The translations under genes were made by a program, and so were the position numbers. DNA of 64,000 bases from JAFMDF01 sp965222705. Its GTDB lineage: Bacteria > Bacteroidota > Bacteroidia > Chitinophagales > Saprospiraceae. Positions 43,474 through 53,777 of this stretch are shown here, piece after piece. Under the pieces are notes generated by a model. It did no database searches and was not told where the DNA came from. It worked only from the letters and a program-made list of their open reading frames with translations. Within the stretch, counting starts at the first letter, position 1. Every line of letters begins with the position of its first letter. The DNA lies in contig CBDCUO010000018.1 of the NCBI GenBank assembly GCA_965222705.1, positions 4,368 through 68,367 of the forward strand. The letters are read 5' to 3'.

Positions 43474-44715
43474 ATGAATACCAACACGAGAGTTCAACTT
43501 TCTATCATGATGTTCCTCCAGTTTTTTGTCTGGGGAGCCTGGTACGCTACAATAGGCACTTATTTGTTTGAAATAGGTTTTGACGGAGCATCTATCGGTA
43601 ATATTTTTAGTACGGTTAGTCTAGCAGCGATTATCGCTCCTTTATTTATAGGAATAGTCGCAGATCGCTTTTTTGCAGCACAAAAGGTATTGGCTATATT
43701 GCATATCTTGGGGGCGGCTATCCTTTATTGGGTATCAAATATTACGGAACCTGGCCCCTTTTACTGGGTGCTACTGCTCTATTCATTGTGCTATATGCCA
43801 ACGCTAGCCCTTGCCAACGCCGTTTCTTTTTACCAAATGACGGACCCCGGTAAGGAATTTCCTTCTATTCGGGTATTAGGGACCATTGGTTGGATTGTAG
43901 CAGGGATATTGATTGGGACTGCTCAGTTGGAAAATTCTCACTTGCAATTTATCGTGGCTGCGATTGCCTCTTTAGTGACAGGAATTTATTGCTTTTTCTT
44001 GCCCAATACGCCTCCAAAGGGACGAGATGAGCCCATTAGTATTGGCCGATTACTCGGGCTGGATGCGCTGAAATTAATGAGCAATCGAAATTTTGCCGTA
44101 CTGGTGATTAGTTCCTTGCTAGTATCTATCCCGCTTGCTTTTTATTATGCCTTTGCCAATCCATTTTTTAACGAAGCCGGAATGGAAAATGCAGCCAGCA
44201 AAATGACGCTTGGGCAGGTTTCGGAGATTTTCTTTATGCTATTAATGCCTTTCTTTTTTACTCGGCTGGGGGTAAAAAAAATGATGTTGATTGGCATGTT
44301 CGCCTGGGTCGCTCGGTATATTTTATTTGCTTATGGCAATAATGAGGAGTTGGTGTTTATGTTCTATCTCGGCATTATTTTGCACGGGATTTGCTACGAT
44401 TTCTTTTTTGTTACTGGACAGATATATGTGGACAATGAAGCTCCTGAAAAAATCCGATCCAGTGCACAGGGTTTGATTACGCTAGTCACGTATGGTATTG
44501 GCATGTATCTTGGGGCCATTATCGCCGGCATGGTTGTAAAAAATTATGAAACTATCCAGAATGGAATAGCCCAGCATGAATGGCTGGAAATATGGATGAT
44601 ACCAGCGGGCTTGGCAGGAATCGTTTTATTGATCTTTGCAGTGCTTTTCAGGGAAGAACGTCAGCCAACTTCTAAGCCAGATGTCCCAAAATTTAATGTT
44701 TTGGACGCAGAATAA
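43474..44715 (+). CDS. Nucleoside:H+ symporter, MFS (NupG/XapB-like)
   Basis: 413 residues, twelve membrane helices. The opening RVQLSIMMFLQFFVWGAWY followed by ATIGTYLFEIGF is characteristic of the Nuc_H_symport family. Other family blocks are PTLALANAVSFYQM, FPSIRVLGTIGWI and HGICYDFFFVTGQIYVD. It imports nucleosides with protons. A TATCTTTC near 43430 may belong to its promoter. The next gene, methylmalonyl-CoA mutase, starts 60 bp downstream but has no clear metabolic link. Confidence 0.88.
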   Translation: MNTNTRVQLSIMMFLQFFVWGAWYATIGTYLFEIGFDGASIGNIFSTVSLAAIIAPLFIGIVADRFFAAQKVLAILHILGAAILYWVSNITEPGPFYWVLLLYSLCYMPTLALANAVSFYQMTDPGKEFPSIRVLGTIGWIVAGILIGTAQLENSHLQFIVAAIASLVTGIYCFFLPNTPPKGRDEPISIGRLLGLDALKLMSNRNFAVLVISSLLVSIPLAFYYAFANPFFNEAGMENAASKMTLGQVSEIFFMLLMPFFFTRLGVKKMMLIGMFAWVARYILFAYGNNEELVFMFYLGIILHGICYDFFFVTGQIYVDNEAPEKIRSSAQGLITLVTYGIGMYLGAIIAGMVVKNYETIQNGIAQHEWLEIWMIPAGLAGIVLLIFAVLFREERQPTSKPDVPKFNVLDAE

Positions 44716-44775
44716 AGGCTGAGAATAATTAGCATAACTAGTCATTAGTTAGTCTTTTGATTAAAAAACAATTTC

Positions 44776-46914
44776 ATGCTTCAACCTGATTTTTCAAACA
44801 TAAAACTGGATAGAAATATTCTAAAAAATACCAATCAGGATGTACAAGAATGGGGTACACCCGAACAGATTCCCATAAAATCCTTTTTTACAAAAAAAGA
44901 TGTTTCGGATGTGGCGCATTTGGATTTTGTAGCAGGTATCCCTCCTTTTTTGCGTGGACCATATAGCTCTATGTATGCGATTCGCCCTTGGACGATTCGC
45001 CAATACGCCGGATTTTCTACCGCCGAAGCCAGCAATGCTTTTTATCGCCGAAATCTAGCACAAGGACAGAAGGGTTTGTCCGTTGCCTTTGATTTACCAA
45101 CGCATCGGGGCTATGACTCTGACCATGAACGGGTCATCGGAGATGTAGGTAAAGCGGGTGTTGCTATTGATTCGGTGGAAGATATGAAAATGCTGTTCGA
45201 CCAAATCCCTTTGGATAAAATGTCTGTTTCCATGACCATGAACGGGGCAGTTATTCCTATCATGGCTTTTTATATTGTAGCAGCAGAAGAGCAAGGCGTT
45301 GCTAAAGAAAAGCTAAGCGGAACGATTCAAAATGATATTTTAAAGGAGTTTATGGTGCGAAACACCTATATCTACCCACCTGCGCCTTCGATGAGAATCA
45401 TTGCAGATATTTTTGAATATACTGCCCAAAATATGCCCAAATTTAATTCTATAAGTATTAGTGGTTACCACATGCACGAAGCAGGGGCTTCTGCGGATAT
45501 TGAGTTGGCTTATACACTGGCAGACGGCTTGGAATATGTGCGAGCAGGACTCAAAGTGGGTCTAAAAATTGATGATTTTGCACCGCGCTTATCTTTTTTT
45601 TGGGGTATTGGGATGAATCATTTTATGGAAATCGCCAAAATGCGGGCAGCTAGGATGATTTGGGCAAAATTGATCAAACAGTTTAATCCCCAAAATCCAA
45701 AATCTATGGCCTTGCGGACGCACTGCCAAACTTCCGGTTGGAGCCTCACCGAGCAAGACCCCTTTAATAACATCGCGCGCACCTGCATTGAGGCCATGGC
45801 GGCCACACTTGGCGGAACGCAATCTTTGCACACTAATTCATTGGACGAAGCAATTGCTCTGCCAACTGATTTTTCTGCTAAAATTGCCAGAGACACCCAA
45901 AAATACATACAGGAAAAAACAAATATTACCAAAGCCGTTGACCCTTGGGCGGGCTCTTATTATGTAGAATATTTAACCGATCAAATTGCCCAGAGAGCTT
46001 GGACATTGATTGAAGAGGTGGAGGCATTGGGCGGCATGGCTAAAGCAATTGAAAAGGGCATTCCGAAGATGAAAATTGAGGAAGCAGCAGCCAGAAAGCA
46101 AGCGAGGATTGATAGTGGACAGGACAAAATAGTAGGGGTCAATATTTATCCGCCCGAAGAAGATACGCCTGTTGATATTTTAGAAGTGGATAATACAGCT
46201 GTGAGGGAGGCTCAGGTAAAAAGATTGAAAAAAACAAGGAAAAACAGAGATAAAAAAGCCGTAGAAAAAGCCCTGAATGATTTGGCTAACTGCGCCGAAA
46301 ATAATAATGGAAATTTACTAACCTTTGCCGTAGAAGCGACCCGACATCGGGCGACTTTGGGAGAAATTTCGGATGCCATGGAAAAGAGTTTCGGGCGTTA
46401 CGTAGCCACTTCCAGAACTATTTATGGGGTTTATTCAAGTGAAATAAAAATGAATGACTCTTTTAAAAAAGCCAGAGAACTAGCGGATGAATTTGCTGGT
46501 TTAGAGGGCCGCCGCCCACGAATTATGGTGGCTAAATTGGGGCAGGACGGGCACGATCGAGGAGCGAAAGTCATTGCGACCAGTTTTGCCGATCTGGGTT
46601 TTGATGTAGATGTAGGTCCTTTATTCCAAACACCCGAAGAAGCGGTTAAGCAAGCGGTTGAAAATGACGTGCATATTCTAGGCATTTCCTCCTTGGCAGC
46701 CGGACATAAAACACTCGTGCCAGCTACGGTCAAAGAATTGGAAAAATATAATCGAGACGATATTTTGGTAATTGCAGGAGGAGTAATTCCACACCAGGAC
46801 TATGCTTTTTTATATGAAAAAGGCGTTGCTGGAATTTTTGGACCTGGCACTAAAATAGCAGAAGCTGCCAGCCAGATTTTGGAGCTATTAATTGAAGCGT
46901 ATAAGGCTAATTGA
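44776..46914 (+). CDS. scpA: Methylmalonyl-CoA mutase, large catalytic subunit
   Basis: 712 residues. A cobalamin-dependent enzyme that interconverts (R)-methylmalonyl-CoA and succinyl-CoA, used in propionate metabolism. The TIM barrel holds FLRGPYSSMYAIRPWTIRQY, GLSVAFDLPTHRGYDSDH, RTHCQTSGWSLTEQDPFNN and GTQSLHTNSLDEA. The C-terminal B12-binding domain has KLGQDGHDRGAKVIA with the Co-coordinating His in DGHDRG and the ISSLAAGHKT loop. No small subunit, epimerase or meaB is adjacent. A B12 riboswitch about 3.5 kb upstream shows the cell handles cobalamin. Confidence 0.95.
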   Translation: MLQPDFSNIKLDRNILKNTNQDVQEWGTPEQIPIKSFFTKKDVSDVAHLDFVAGIPPFLRGPYSSMYAIRPWTIRQYAGFSTAEASNAFYRRNLAQGQKGLSVAFDLPTHRGYDSDHERVIGDVGKAGVAIDSVEDMKMLFDQIPLDKMSVSMTMNGAVIPIMAFYIVAAEEQGVAKEKLSGTIQNDILKEFMVRNTYIYPPAPSMRIIADIFEYTAQNMPKFNSISISGYHMHEAGASADIELAYTLADGLEYVRAGLKVGLKIDDFAPRLSFFWGIGMNHFMEIAKMRAARMIWAKLIKQFNPQNPKSMALRTHCQTSGWSLTEQDPFNNIARTCIEAMAATLGGTQSLHTNSLDEAIALPTDFSAKIARDTQKYIQEKTNITKAVDPWAGSYYVEYLTDQIAQRAWTLIEEVEALGGMAKAIEKGIPKMKIEEAAARKQARIDSGQDKIVGVNIYPPEEDTPVDILEVDNTAVREAQVKRLKKTRKNRDKKAVEKALNDLANCAENNNGNLLTFAVEATRHRATLGEISDAMEKSFGRYVATSRTIYGVYSSEIKMNDSFKKARELADEFAGLEGRRPRIMVAKLGQDGHDRGAKVIATSFADLGFDVDVGPLFQTPEEAVKQAVENDVHILGISSLAAGHKTLVPATVKELEKYNRDDILVIAGGVIPHQDYAFLYEKGVAGIFGPGTKIAEAASQILELLIEAYKAN

Positions 46915-47605
46915 CTCCGCCAATAGCAATGGTGACCATACTTATTTTGGTATTGGGGACTTCCAGAATTTTTGAAGCACAAGCTTCTAAAGTAGCTCCA
47001 GTGGTCAATACATCATCCACCAGCAAAATATGTTTTCCTTCTAGTTCTTCTCGACTATCCACTTCAAAGGCAGATAAAACATTGGCATATCGCTCAAATC
47101 GGGATTTGGTCGTTTGTGATTGAGAATAATTTAGTCGTTTTAACCCATTTTTTAGCCAGGGTTTTTTCATTGACTTGGATAATCCAATGGCGAATTGGTC
47201 GCTTTGGTTATAGCCTCTTTTTCTTTCTTTTCTGGGGTGTAAAGGAACGGGAACGATCAGGTCTATGCTGGAAAACATGGTCGCTTCTTTTAAGGTTTTT
47301 CCATATTGCTGACCTAGCTTGACACCGATAGCTGGCTTGTTTTTATATTTTAATTTGTGAATCAGGGCTTGCACTTTAGTGCCTTTAGAAAACAAGTACA
47401 TAGCCGCTCCGCTCTGTAAAGGCACGCGCCCCCACAACCGATCAGTGAAGTGATTTTCTTTCATCCGGTGCATATTGGTTTTGGGCAAATTGATTCGGCA
47501 AGGCAGGCAAATCACTTCATCAGAACTCAACAGGCCTTCTCCGCAAGCCAGGCACAGGTTGGGAAAGAAAAGAGAGAAAAAATGCTTCAGCCAATGACCT
47601 TTCAT
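46907..47605 (-). CDS. comF: ComF-family phosphoribosyltransferase-like protein
   Basis: 232 residues. An N-terminal zinc ribbon (NLCLACGEGLLSSDE, ICLPCR) is followed by a phosphoribosyltransferase fold with the PRPP motif ILLVDDVLTTGATLEACA. ComF proteins support DNA uptake and recombination in naturally competent bacteria; here that is only a family inference. Length is normal. It converges with scpA, the 3' ends overlapping by 8 bp. Confidence 0.87.
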   Translation of the reverse strand: MKGHWLKHFFSLFFPNLCLACGEGLLSSDEVICLPCRINLPKTNMHRMKENHFTDRLWGRVPLQSGAAMYLFSKGTKVQALIHKLKYKNKPAIGVKLGQQYGKTLKEATMFSSIDLIVPVPLHPRKERKRGYNQSDQFAIGLSKSMKKPWLKNGLKRLNYSQSQTTKSRFERYANVLSAFEVDSREELEGKHILLVDDVLTTGATLEACASKILEVPNTKISMVTIAIGGVN

Positions 47606-47686
47606 AGCTGAAAGGTAGGAAAAAGAACTGTTTAAAATTAATTTTTTAAAAACCTATAAATGGTTTAATAATCTAAAAAACAATCC

Positions 47687-49726
47687 TTAAATCTTCGCCG
47701 CCAAATAACTCGCCTCTTTAATGGCTTTTTTAGCGTCCAATTCTGCTGCAACATTTGCCCCTCCAATCAGGTGAACGACTTGCCCTGCTGCTTTGAGATC
47801 CTCGTATAGGATTCTTAGTGGTTCTTGTCCGGCACAAATTACTACATGGTCAACGGGTAATACTTGCTGCTGTCCGGCAACCGAAATGTGCAGGCCTTCG
47901 TCATCCACTTTATGGTAAGCGACCTCTGCCAGCATCTTGACTTTTTTCATAGCAAGGCTGGAGCGATGTATCCAACCTGTTGTTTTTCCCAGATTTTTAC
48001 CATGTTTTCCAGGAGAGCGTTTTAATAAGTAAATTTCTCTGGGAGAAGGCAAAGGGTTTGGAGCGGTCGCTAGAGAACCGCCTTTGGAATAGTCCATATC
48101 CACCCCCCATTCTTTCATATAATTTTTGGTATTCAAACTGACAGACTCGTGCGCTGTATCATGCGCCAAGTACTCTGCCATATCAAAGCCAATTCCGCCT
48201 GCACCCACGATGGCTACTCTTTTGCCAACAGGCTTCTTTTTGTACAATACATCGGCGTAGTCCAGCACTTTTGAATGATTTGCCCCTTCAAAATGGACCT
48301 TTCTAGGAGTAACGCCCGTTGCCAGAATGATTTCATCATAGTTGCCAGTCAATAATTCTCGTGCAGTGGCTCTATGGTTTAAGTGAAGCTGGACACCATG
48401 CTTTTTTATCATTACTTGATAGTAACGAATAGTTGCTGCATATTCTTCTTTTCCCGGAATCACTTTTGCCATATTAAACTGTCCCCCAATTGCCGCTTCT
48501 GCTTCGAATAAATCCACTTGATGCCCTCTTTCTGCTGCAATGGTTGCTGCTGCCAATCCCGCCGGCCCTGCACCTACCACAGCAATCTTTTTCCTTTCCT
48601 GAGTTGGCAGATAGTTTAATTCTGTTTCGTGACAAGCTCTAGGGTTAACGATACAAGAGCAGACTTGCAGGGTAAAAGTATGGTCTAAACAGGCTTGATT
48701 ACAAGCAATGCAAGTGTTAATTTCTTCTGCTCGCCCTTCTATTGCCTTCAAAACGAGCACTGCATCGGCTAAAAAGGGTCTGGCCATAGAAACCATATCC
48801 GCACAGTTGTCCTGTAAGATTTGCTCTGCTACATCTGGCATATTGATTCTATTAGTAGCGACTAGGGGAATATTTACTTCGCCCATCATTCGTTTGGTTA
48901 CCCAAGCAAAGCCTCCTTTGGGGACGACTGTTCCGATAGTTGGTATTCGCGCTTCGTGCCAGCCAATGCCTGTGTTAATGATTGTTGCCCCAGCCTTTTC
49001 GATTTCTTTAGCTAACTGAACAACTTCAGGCCAAGTGCTACCTCCTTCTACCAAATCCAGCATAGACAGTCGATAGATGATGATAAAATTTTTGCCCACT
49101 CGTTCTCGAGTTCTTCTAACAATTTCGATTGGAAATTGGATTCGATTTTCATAGGAGCCGCCCCATTTATCGGTTCGCTTATTGGTTTTTTTTACAATAA
49201 ACTGATTGATTAAGTAGCCTTCTGACCCCATGATTTCTACACCATCGTAGCCTGCGTACCGCGCCAAAGCTGCACAATTTACGTAGGACGCAATTGTCTG
49301 TTCTACCTCTTCGCTGGTTAAAGCTCTGGCAGGGAAAGGAGATATAGGGGCTTTGGTCGCACTGGCAGAAACATTGTTTTCAGTATAGCCGTATCTGCCC
49401 ACATGGAGGATTTGCATACAAATTTTTCCACCTTCCTTGTGGACCGCATCGGTTACAATCCGATGTTTTTCTGCTTCTTTCTCGTTGTCTAAGGGATGAC
49501 CCATTGGTAGTGCCAGCGCTTCTTTAGTGGGTGCAATGCCGCCGGTTACGATTAGTCCGACCTGCCCTCTGGCTCTTTCGGCGTAAAAGACAGCCAGTCG
49601 CTCAAAACCGCCTTCAACATCTTCCAACATGGTGTGCATGGAACCCATTAGCACCCTGTTTTTTAGCACTGTAAAACCCAAGTCAAGCGGGGAGAGTAGT
49701 TTTTCGTATTTAATTGATTTTTTCAT
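47687..49726 (-). CDS. fadH: NADPH-dependent 2,4-dienoyl-CoA reductase (FadH-like)
   Basis: 679 residues. An N-terminal old-yellow-enzyme FMN barrel (about 1-340; LSPLDLGFTVLKNRVLMGSM, GSEGYLINQFI) is followed by a 4Fe-4S cluster (CIACNQACL ... CSCIVNPRAC) and an FAD domain (VAVVGAGPAGLAAATIAAE) with an inserted NADPH fold (VAIVGAGGIGFDMAEYL). The arrangement equals E. coli FadH, which reduces 2,4-dienoyl-CoA during unsaturated fatty acid degradation. Related trimethylamine dehydrogenase-type enzymes share the architecture, so the substrate is not certain. Confidence 0.87.
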   Translation of the reverse strand: MKKSIKYEKLLSPLDLGFTVLKNRVLMGSMHTMLEDVEGGFERLAVFYAERARGQVGLIVTGGIAPTKEALALPMGHPLDNEKEAEKHRIVTDAVHKEGGKICMQILHVGRYGYTENNVSASATKAPISPFPARALTSEEVEQTIASYVNCAALARYAGYDGVEIMGSEGYLINQFIVKKTNKRTDKWGGSYENRIQFPIEIVRRTRERVGKNFIIIYRLSMLDLVEGGSTWPEVVQLAKEIEKAGATIINTGIGWHEARIPTIGTVVPKGGFAWVTKRMMGEVNIPLVATNRINMPDVAEQILQDNCADMVSMARPFLADAVLVLKAIEGRAEEINTCIACNQACLDHTFTLQVCSCIVNPRACHETELNYLPTQERKKIAVVGAGPAGLAAATIAAERGHQVDLFEAEAAIGGQFNMAKVIPGKEEYAATIRYYQVMIKKHGVQLHLNHRATARELLTGNYDEIILATGVTPRKVHFEGANHSKVLDYADVLYKKKPVGKRVAIVGAGGIGFDMAEYLAHDTAHESVSLNTKNYMKEWGVDMDYSKGGSLATAPNPLPSPREIYLLKRSPGKHGKNLGKTTGWIHRSSLAMKKVKMLAEVAYHKVDDEGLHISVAGQQQVLPVDHVVICAGQEPLRILYEDLKAAGQVVHLIGGANVAAELDAKKAIKEASYLAAKI

Positions 49727-49792
49727 TTATGCTTTTTTATTTAATATAATTTCTCATCATACTTTGCTCGTACACTACTAATTCTTGAGAAG

Positions 49793-52700
49793 TTATTTCA
49801 AAATTACCAACTTTTCAAAATCGCTATTGCTTGCTTTTCCATTTCCTCCTGTACTTACTGGACGAACGCTTATTTTGTACAAATAAACACCTCTTGCCAA
49901 ATCCCCTCCATATTCATCTTTTCCGTCCCAGTTAATACCACTAACTCGATTGCCGTCGCTGAGTACAGAGGCATCAATCGTTTTGACCAGCCTGCCAGAA
50001 ACCGTAAAAATGCGCACTTGTACGTCCAGTGCCTGTCCAGACCCTAGATTGTGCGAAAATTGAAACTGGGTATTTGTCGTAAACGGATTGGGATAATTCA
50101 AAACCCGTTCTAAAGCAATTTCAGCATTGGCTGCTACTAAAAATTCTGTCCTACCTTCCGAAGAATTATTAAAAACATCCCACGCCTTGACTTTTATTTG
50201 ATGCACCCCTTCCGCTAAATCTTTCAAAGGATAACGAACGGTTCCTTTGGTGTGGTCATCCAATGCGGCTTCGTAAAAATCATTGAGTTGTAGGGTATTT
50301 TGGGTATTATTATCCAAAACGCCAGTTAAGTCATGACCAATGCTAGTACCTGCTACGTTGATGCCATTTTTATCAGATAATAAGACCAAAAGTGTGGGAC
50401 TAGGGCTGGTTGTTCCTCCAAAAACAAAAGTAGAATCATTCATAAATACTTCTACATTTGGTCCTTCGCTGTCCCCTTCTGCATCTGCTTTCGTCCCACC
50501 TATGATGATGCCGTCATAATAGCCGGCTGCATCTGTCTGTCCATTTTCTGCATAGTAGCTAATTTTTCCAAAACCATATTGGTAATTAATATCTTTTGGC
50601 ACGACAAAAGTAAATTGAAATTGCCCGCTCGTTACGCTTGCCACTCCCTTAAACAAGACATTTTTTTGGATATCAAAAGGAAGAATCGCACTGCTGGCAT
50701 CATTCCCTAAGTTAGAAACCGTTGTTTTTTTATCAAAAATGGTGGGGAATATTTTTCCATTAAAGGAAGTCATTGGATTGCCGGCGGCATCGGCGATAAA
50801 ACCTTCTACGGTTACTTTTTGCAAAGCTTGAATGGTATCTACTTGTTTATTGATTACGTCAGTGCCGTTAATTTTGGTCGTAATTACCTCAAATTTTGGC
50901 AAGGCCAATTGCATAGAAGGGTCACCAATCAAGGTAAATTTTCGAGAATTAATACTAGTAGTATCTGCGGAATTACTATTTTTTCCCAAGCGCATTAATT
51001 CGCCAATTGGAGGGTGTATGCCATTTACTTTTTCGTATAAATGATTAAAAACAGCTTTGGTTAGTCGTTCATTGGAAGAAGAATAAACCGCTCGAACAGT
51101 TGTGAATAAGCCAATGGCACCGCCTCCGGGGTTTAAAAAGGCTTGTTCCCCAGCCGTCACAAAATTTGGATCATCGTAGCCAGTAAAAGAACAAGTAGCG
51201 GTTACCAAAAGTGGGAGTTTATCAAAATTAGTCCAGCCCAAAATATCGCTCGTTTCTAGCACCCTTTCCTGCGTCCAGCCTTTCGAACCACCATGTCCCA
51301 TATAGTTGAGTACCAGAATGCCTTTAAAAATGTCATTATTGATAGCTTCTTTTACACTGGGATACCGCTGTCCTCCGGGGGTAGTGATTTGCTGGAAAGC
51401 ATCCAGGAAAATTTTGTTGACATTAAAAACATTATAAAGGGTATCTACTTTGGTAGAAATATCATTGCCTTGTCGTTGGTGGATGCCTCCGTCTTCGTCA
51501 TCCGCTACAAAGGCCTGTCGAAGCCGCCAATCGCCCAAAGTAGCTGGATTTTTATCATAATTAATCATTTTATTGACTGCTGCTTGGGCTTCTTCGGGCG
51601 TTTTTACGGGTAGGCGACCGACCGCAATGTCTAGCGCACCTCTCAAATTTCCTCCTTCATTATCGCTTAACAAAGCATAATAATCATCGCTTGGGAAGCC
51701 TTCGATTGGGTGTAAAGATTCCTCCGTTTCATAGACGGGGATAAAACCGGAAGGCTCGTCCAGGTTTTTGATATTTTTAAAATCAAAAGAACCATCCCCA
51801 AAAAGTAATAAATATTTAAAAATATTACTGCGATCGTGTAGCATTTTGGCAAAATCCCGAATAGCTGTTGGGTCTAAACTACCGGAAGAAAATTCATTGA
51901 AAATATGATCCACCAAAACTGTTTTTACGGCATAGCCATTATGTGCGCTTCGATGCGCTGCTAACTGATTAGCAGCATTTTCAAAGTCTTGGGGATAAAT
52001 AATGATTAAATCAAAATTATTAATTTCGTGGATATTTTGGTTTTCGATTAGTCCTAGGGCAGTTGGAGCAAGGAAATTGCCGTTTGCATCAAAGGCAACA
52101 AATTCTTTTAAGGTGCGGGTATTTACACCAAAAGCCAGTTGGCTCCCCGACAAATTGAATAGTTGATTGGACGGCTGAATCGGATTGGAAATATCCCAGA
52201 TAAGGGTATTGGCATTGGCATTTGAGAGCTGAAAAGTGCTAGTGTTAAAGGCCAAAGTATTTTGGTCTCTAAAATGCATTTGCATCTCAGTAAGTATTAA
52301 TTGTCTTCTTACGTTTAATTGAATATAATCCAGCCAACCCGTGCTACTAGCGGTCGGCGGATAGCTAATATTTACGGCAATATTTTCGGATTCCGGTAAA
52401 AATGATTCGTTGACCAGTCCGATATGGGCATAGTCATCTTCAATATCGCCCGTATTTGAACGTCGAATACCTGCGCTGAATTGGTTGTTTCCTACCCTTG
52501 CATTAAAGGAGGTAGTGGCGCTGCTTCTACCGGCAAAGGCAATCTGGAGATTAGCTGGCTCGGCAATGATATTGGGAAAGAAAAAATCGGCATAGCTCCT
52601 TTCTCTAATGGTTTCAAACAAGTCGCCGTACCAGTTTTTACCCGTACCTTGTGCAAAAGAGAAAGCGTCCAGTAAATTGATTAATTCTTCTTCAAACCTG

Positions 52701-53635
52701 GCATAGTCATCAAAAGCATTGGAAGTATATTCCGTCGTGCTGATCGCATTTTGGTCTTTGATTCTCAAGCCTTTTTCACTGCTGATTTTGATAAAATAAT
52801 AATTCTTATCATCATAAACATTGGTTTCCCGATTGAAGACTTTTCGTACTGGATCATACTGCCATTCGTGTGGGCCTTCGGCATAGAATAATATATAGTC
52901 CACCGCATCAAAACGACCGTCTGCTTCTCCTATAATTTGAATGGCATTTTCCTGTAAATCATCGAATCGAAAGTCTTCAATTTTCTCCGGCAAAATGCCA
53001 CCGCCATTGCCATATAATTTGATCGTGGTGGGATCAACATTATCAATATCAATTTTTAGTTCTTCTTTTAGAAAATTATAATTTATTTTATGAATACCGG
53101 ATTGGGAAACGGCTATTTTGTAAATTGCACCATCTTTCAAAACAGAACTGTAGGTGTTTTCTGGACCTCTTTGTACGGCACGGCTGTCTGTAACTTCCTG
53201 AAAATCAACCTGCAATTCAAAAGAAGTCAGTTTTTCATAATGATTGCCTTTTTTGATAATGGGAATAAAAAAGACTTTGCCAAAGTATTGATTTCTATCC
53301 TTTTCAACCGTTGTTGCAATATACAAATCTTCTTTTAACCAAGCATCATCCTCACTCGCCGCTTTATTCAATCGCTCAAATTGGGCAGTAATCACCCTTA
53401 CGGAAAGCGTGCCATTAGCAGGCAGTGGGAATCTTTGAGAAAATAAAGGCAAGGAAGGATGCTTTGGATTAGAAAAAGCGTCTTGAAAAGTCCAAATTTG
53501 TTTTTCAAAATTGCCTGTAGGATTGTGCAAAATAGGTGCAGCAGCCCAATTCAGCTTTTTTTGAATCAAGATGGGTTCCTGCCCAAAAAGCAAAACGGCA
53601 AAAAACAAGCAAAAAAGAAGTGTAAAAAATCTCAT
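49793..53635 (-). CDS. porU: Type IX secretion system sortase PorU (C25 gingipain-like peptidase)
   Basis: 1,280 residues with signal peptide (MRFFTLLFCLFFAVLLFGQ). PorU sits at the cell surface, cleaves sorting domains from T9SS cargo and links cargo to lipopolysaccharide. The C25 catalytic pair is visible: His in LNYMGHGGSKGW (about 780) and Cys in VTATCSFTGYDD (about 815). The long N-terminal beta region (YKIAVSQSGIHKINYNFL) is typical. The C-terminus (LNYPNPFTTNTQFQFSHNL ... YLYKISV) is a retained T9SS-type domain. Other secreted gingipain-like proteases are the alternative, but size and N-terminal part favour PorU. porV is not adjacent. Confidence 0.88.
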   Translation of the reverse strand: MRFFTLLFCLFFAVLLFGQEPILIQKKLNWAAAPILHNPTGNFEKQIWTFQDAFSNPKHPSLPLFSQRFPLPANGTLSVRVITAQFERLNKAASEDDAWLKEDLYIATTVEKDRNQYFGKVFFIPIIKKGNHYEKLTSFELQVDFQEVTDSRAVQRGPENTYSSVLKDGAIYKIAVSQSGIHKINYNFLKEELKIDIDNVDPTTIKLYGNGGGILPEKIEDFRFDDLQENAIQIIGEADGRFDAVDYILFYAEGPHEWQYDPVRKVFNRETNVYDDKNYYFIKISSEKGLRIKDQNAISTTEYTSNAFDDYARFEEELINLLDAFSFAQGTGKNWYGDLFETIRERSYADFFFPNIIAEPANLQIAFAGRSSATTSFNARVGNNQFSAGIRRSNTGDIEDDYAHIGLVNESFLPESENIAVNISYPPTASSTGWLDYIQLNVRRQLILTEMQMHFRDQNTLAFNTSTFQLSNANANTLIWDISNPIQPSNQLFNLSGSQLAFGVNTRTLKEFVAFDANGNFLAPTALGLIENQNIHEINNFDLIIIYPQDFENAANQLAAHRSAHNGYAVKTVLVDHIFNEFSSGSLDPTAIRDFAKMLHDRSNIFKYLLLFGDGSFDFKNIKNLDEPSGFIPVYETEESLHPIEGFPSDDYYALLSDNEGGNLRGALDIAVGRLPVKTPEEAQAAVNKMINYDKNPATLGDWRLRQAFVADDEDGGIHQRQGNDISTKVDTLYNVFNVNKIFLDAFQQITTPGGQRYPSVKEAINNDIFKGILVLNYMGHGGSKGWTQERVLETSDILGWTNFDKLPLLVTATCSFTGYDDPNFVTAGEQAFLNPGGGAIGLFTTVRAVYSSSNERLTKAVFNHLYEKVNGIHPPIGELMRLGKNSNSADTTSINSRKFTLIGDPSMQLALPKFEVITTKINGTDVINKQVDTIQALQKVTVEGFIADAAGNPMTSFNGKIFPTIFDKKTTVSNLGNDASSAILPFDIQKNVLFKGVASVTSGQFQFTFVVPKDINYQYGFGKISYYAENGQTDAAGYYDGIIIGGTKADAEGDSEGPNVEVFMNDSTFVFGGTTSPSPTLLVLLSDKNGINVAGTSIGHDLTGVLDNNTQNTLQLNDFYEAALDDHTKGTVRYPLKDLAEGVHQIKVKAWDVFNNSSEGRTEFLVAANAEIALERVLNYPNPFTTNTQFQFSHNLGSGQALDVQVRIFTVSGRLVKTIDASVLSDGNRVSGINWDGKDEYGGDLARGVYLYKISVRPVSTGGNGKASNSDFEKLVILK

Positions 53636-53777
53636 CGGCGTCTAAAAATATGAATAAGTACAGCAGGCTTTAACACCTGTTGATGTGTAAACAAGCAAAG
53701 CTCATTATACGCTTAAGAAACGCTTATAAAATGGGGCTATTGCTGTTAAGTTTGTGTTTTTGAAGACCTTTCGAGAA

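Noticed and set aside
49793..53635. Ordinary gingipain-like secreted protease
   Set aside because: Length, N-terminal region and single C-terminal domain fit PorU better, and T9SS cargo is present in the same window.
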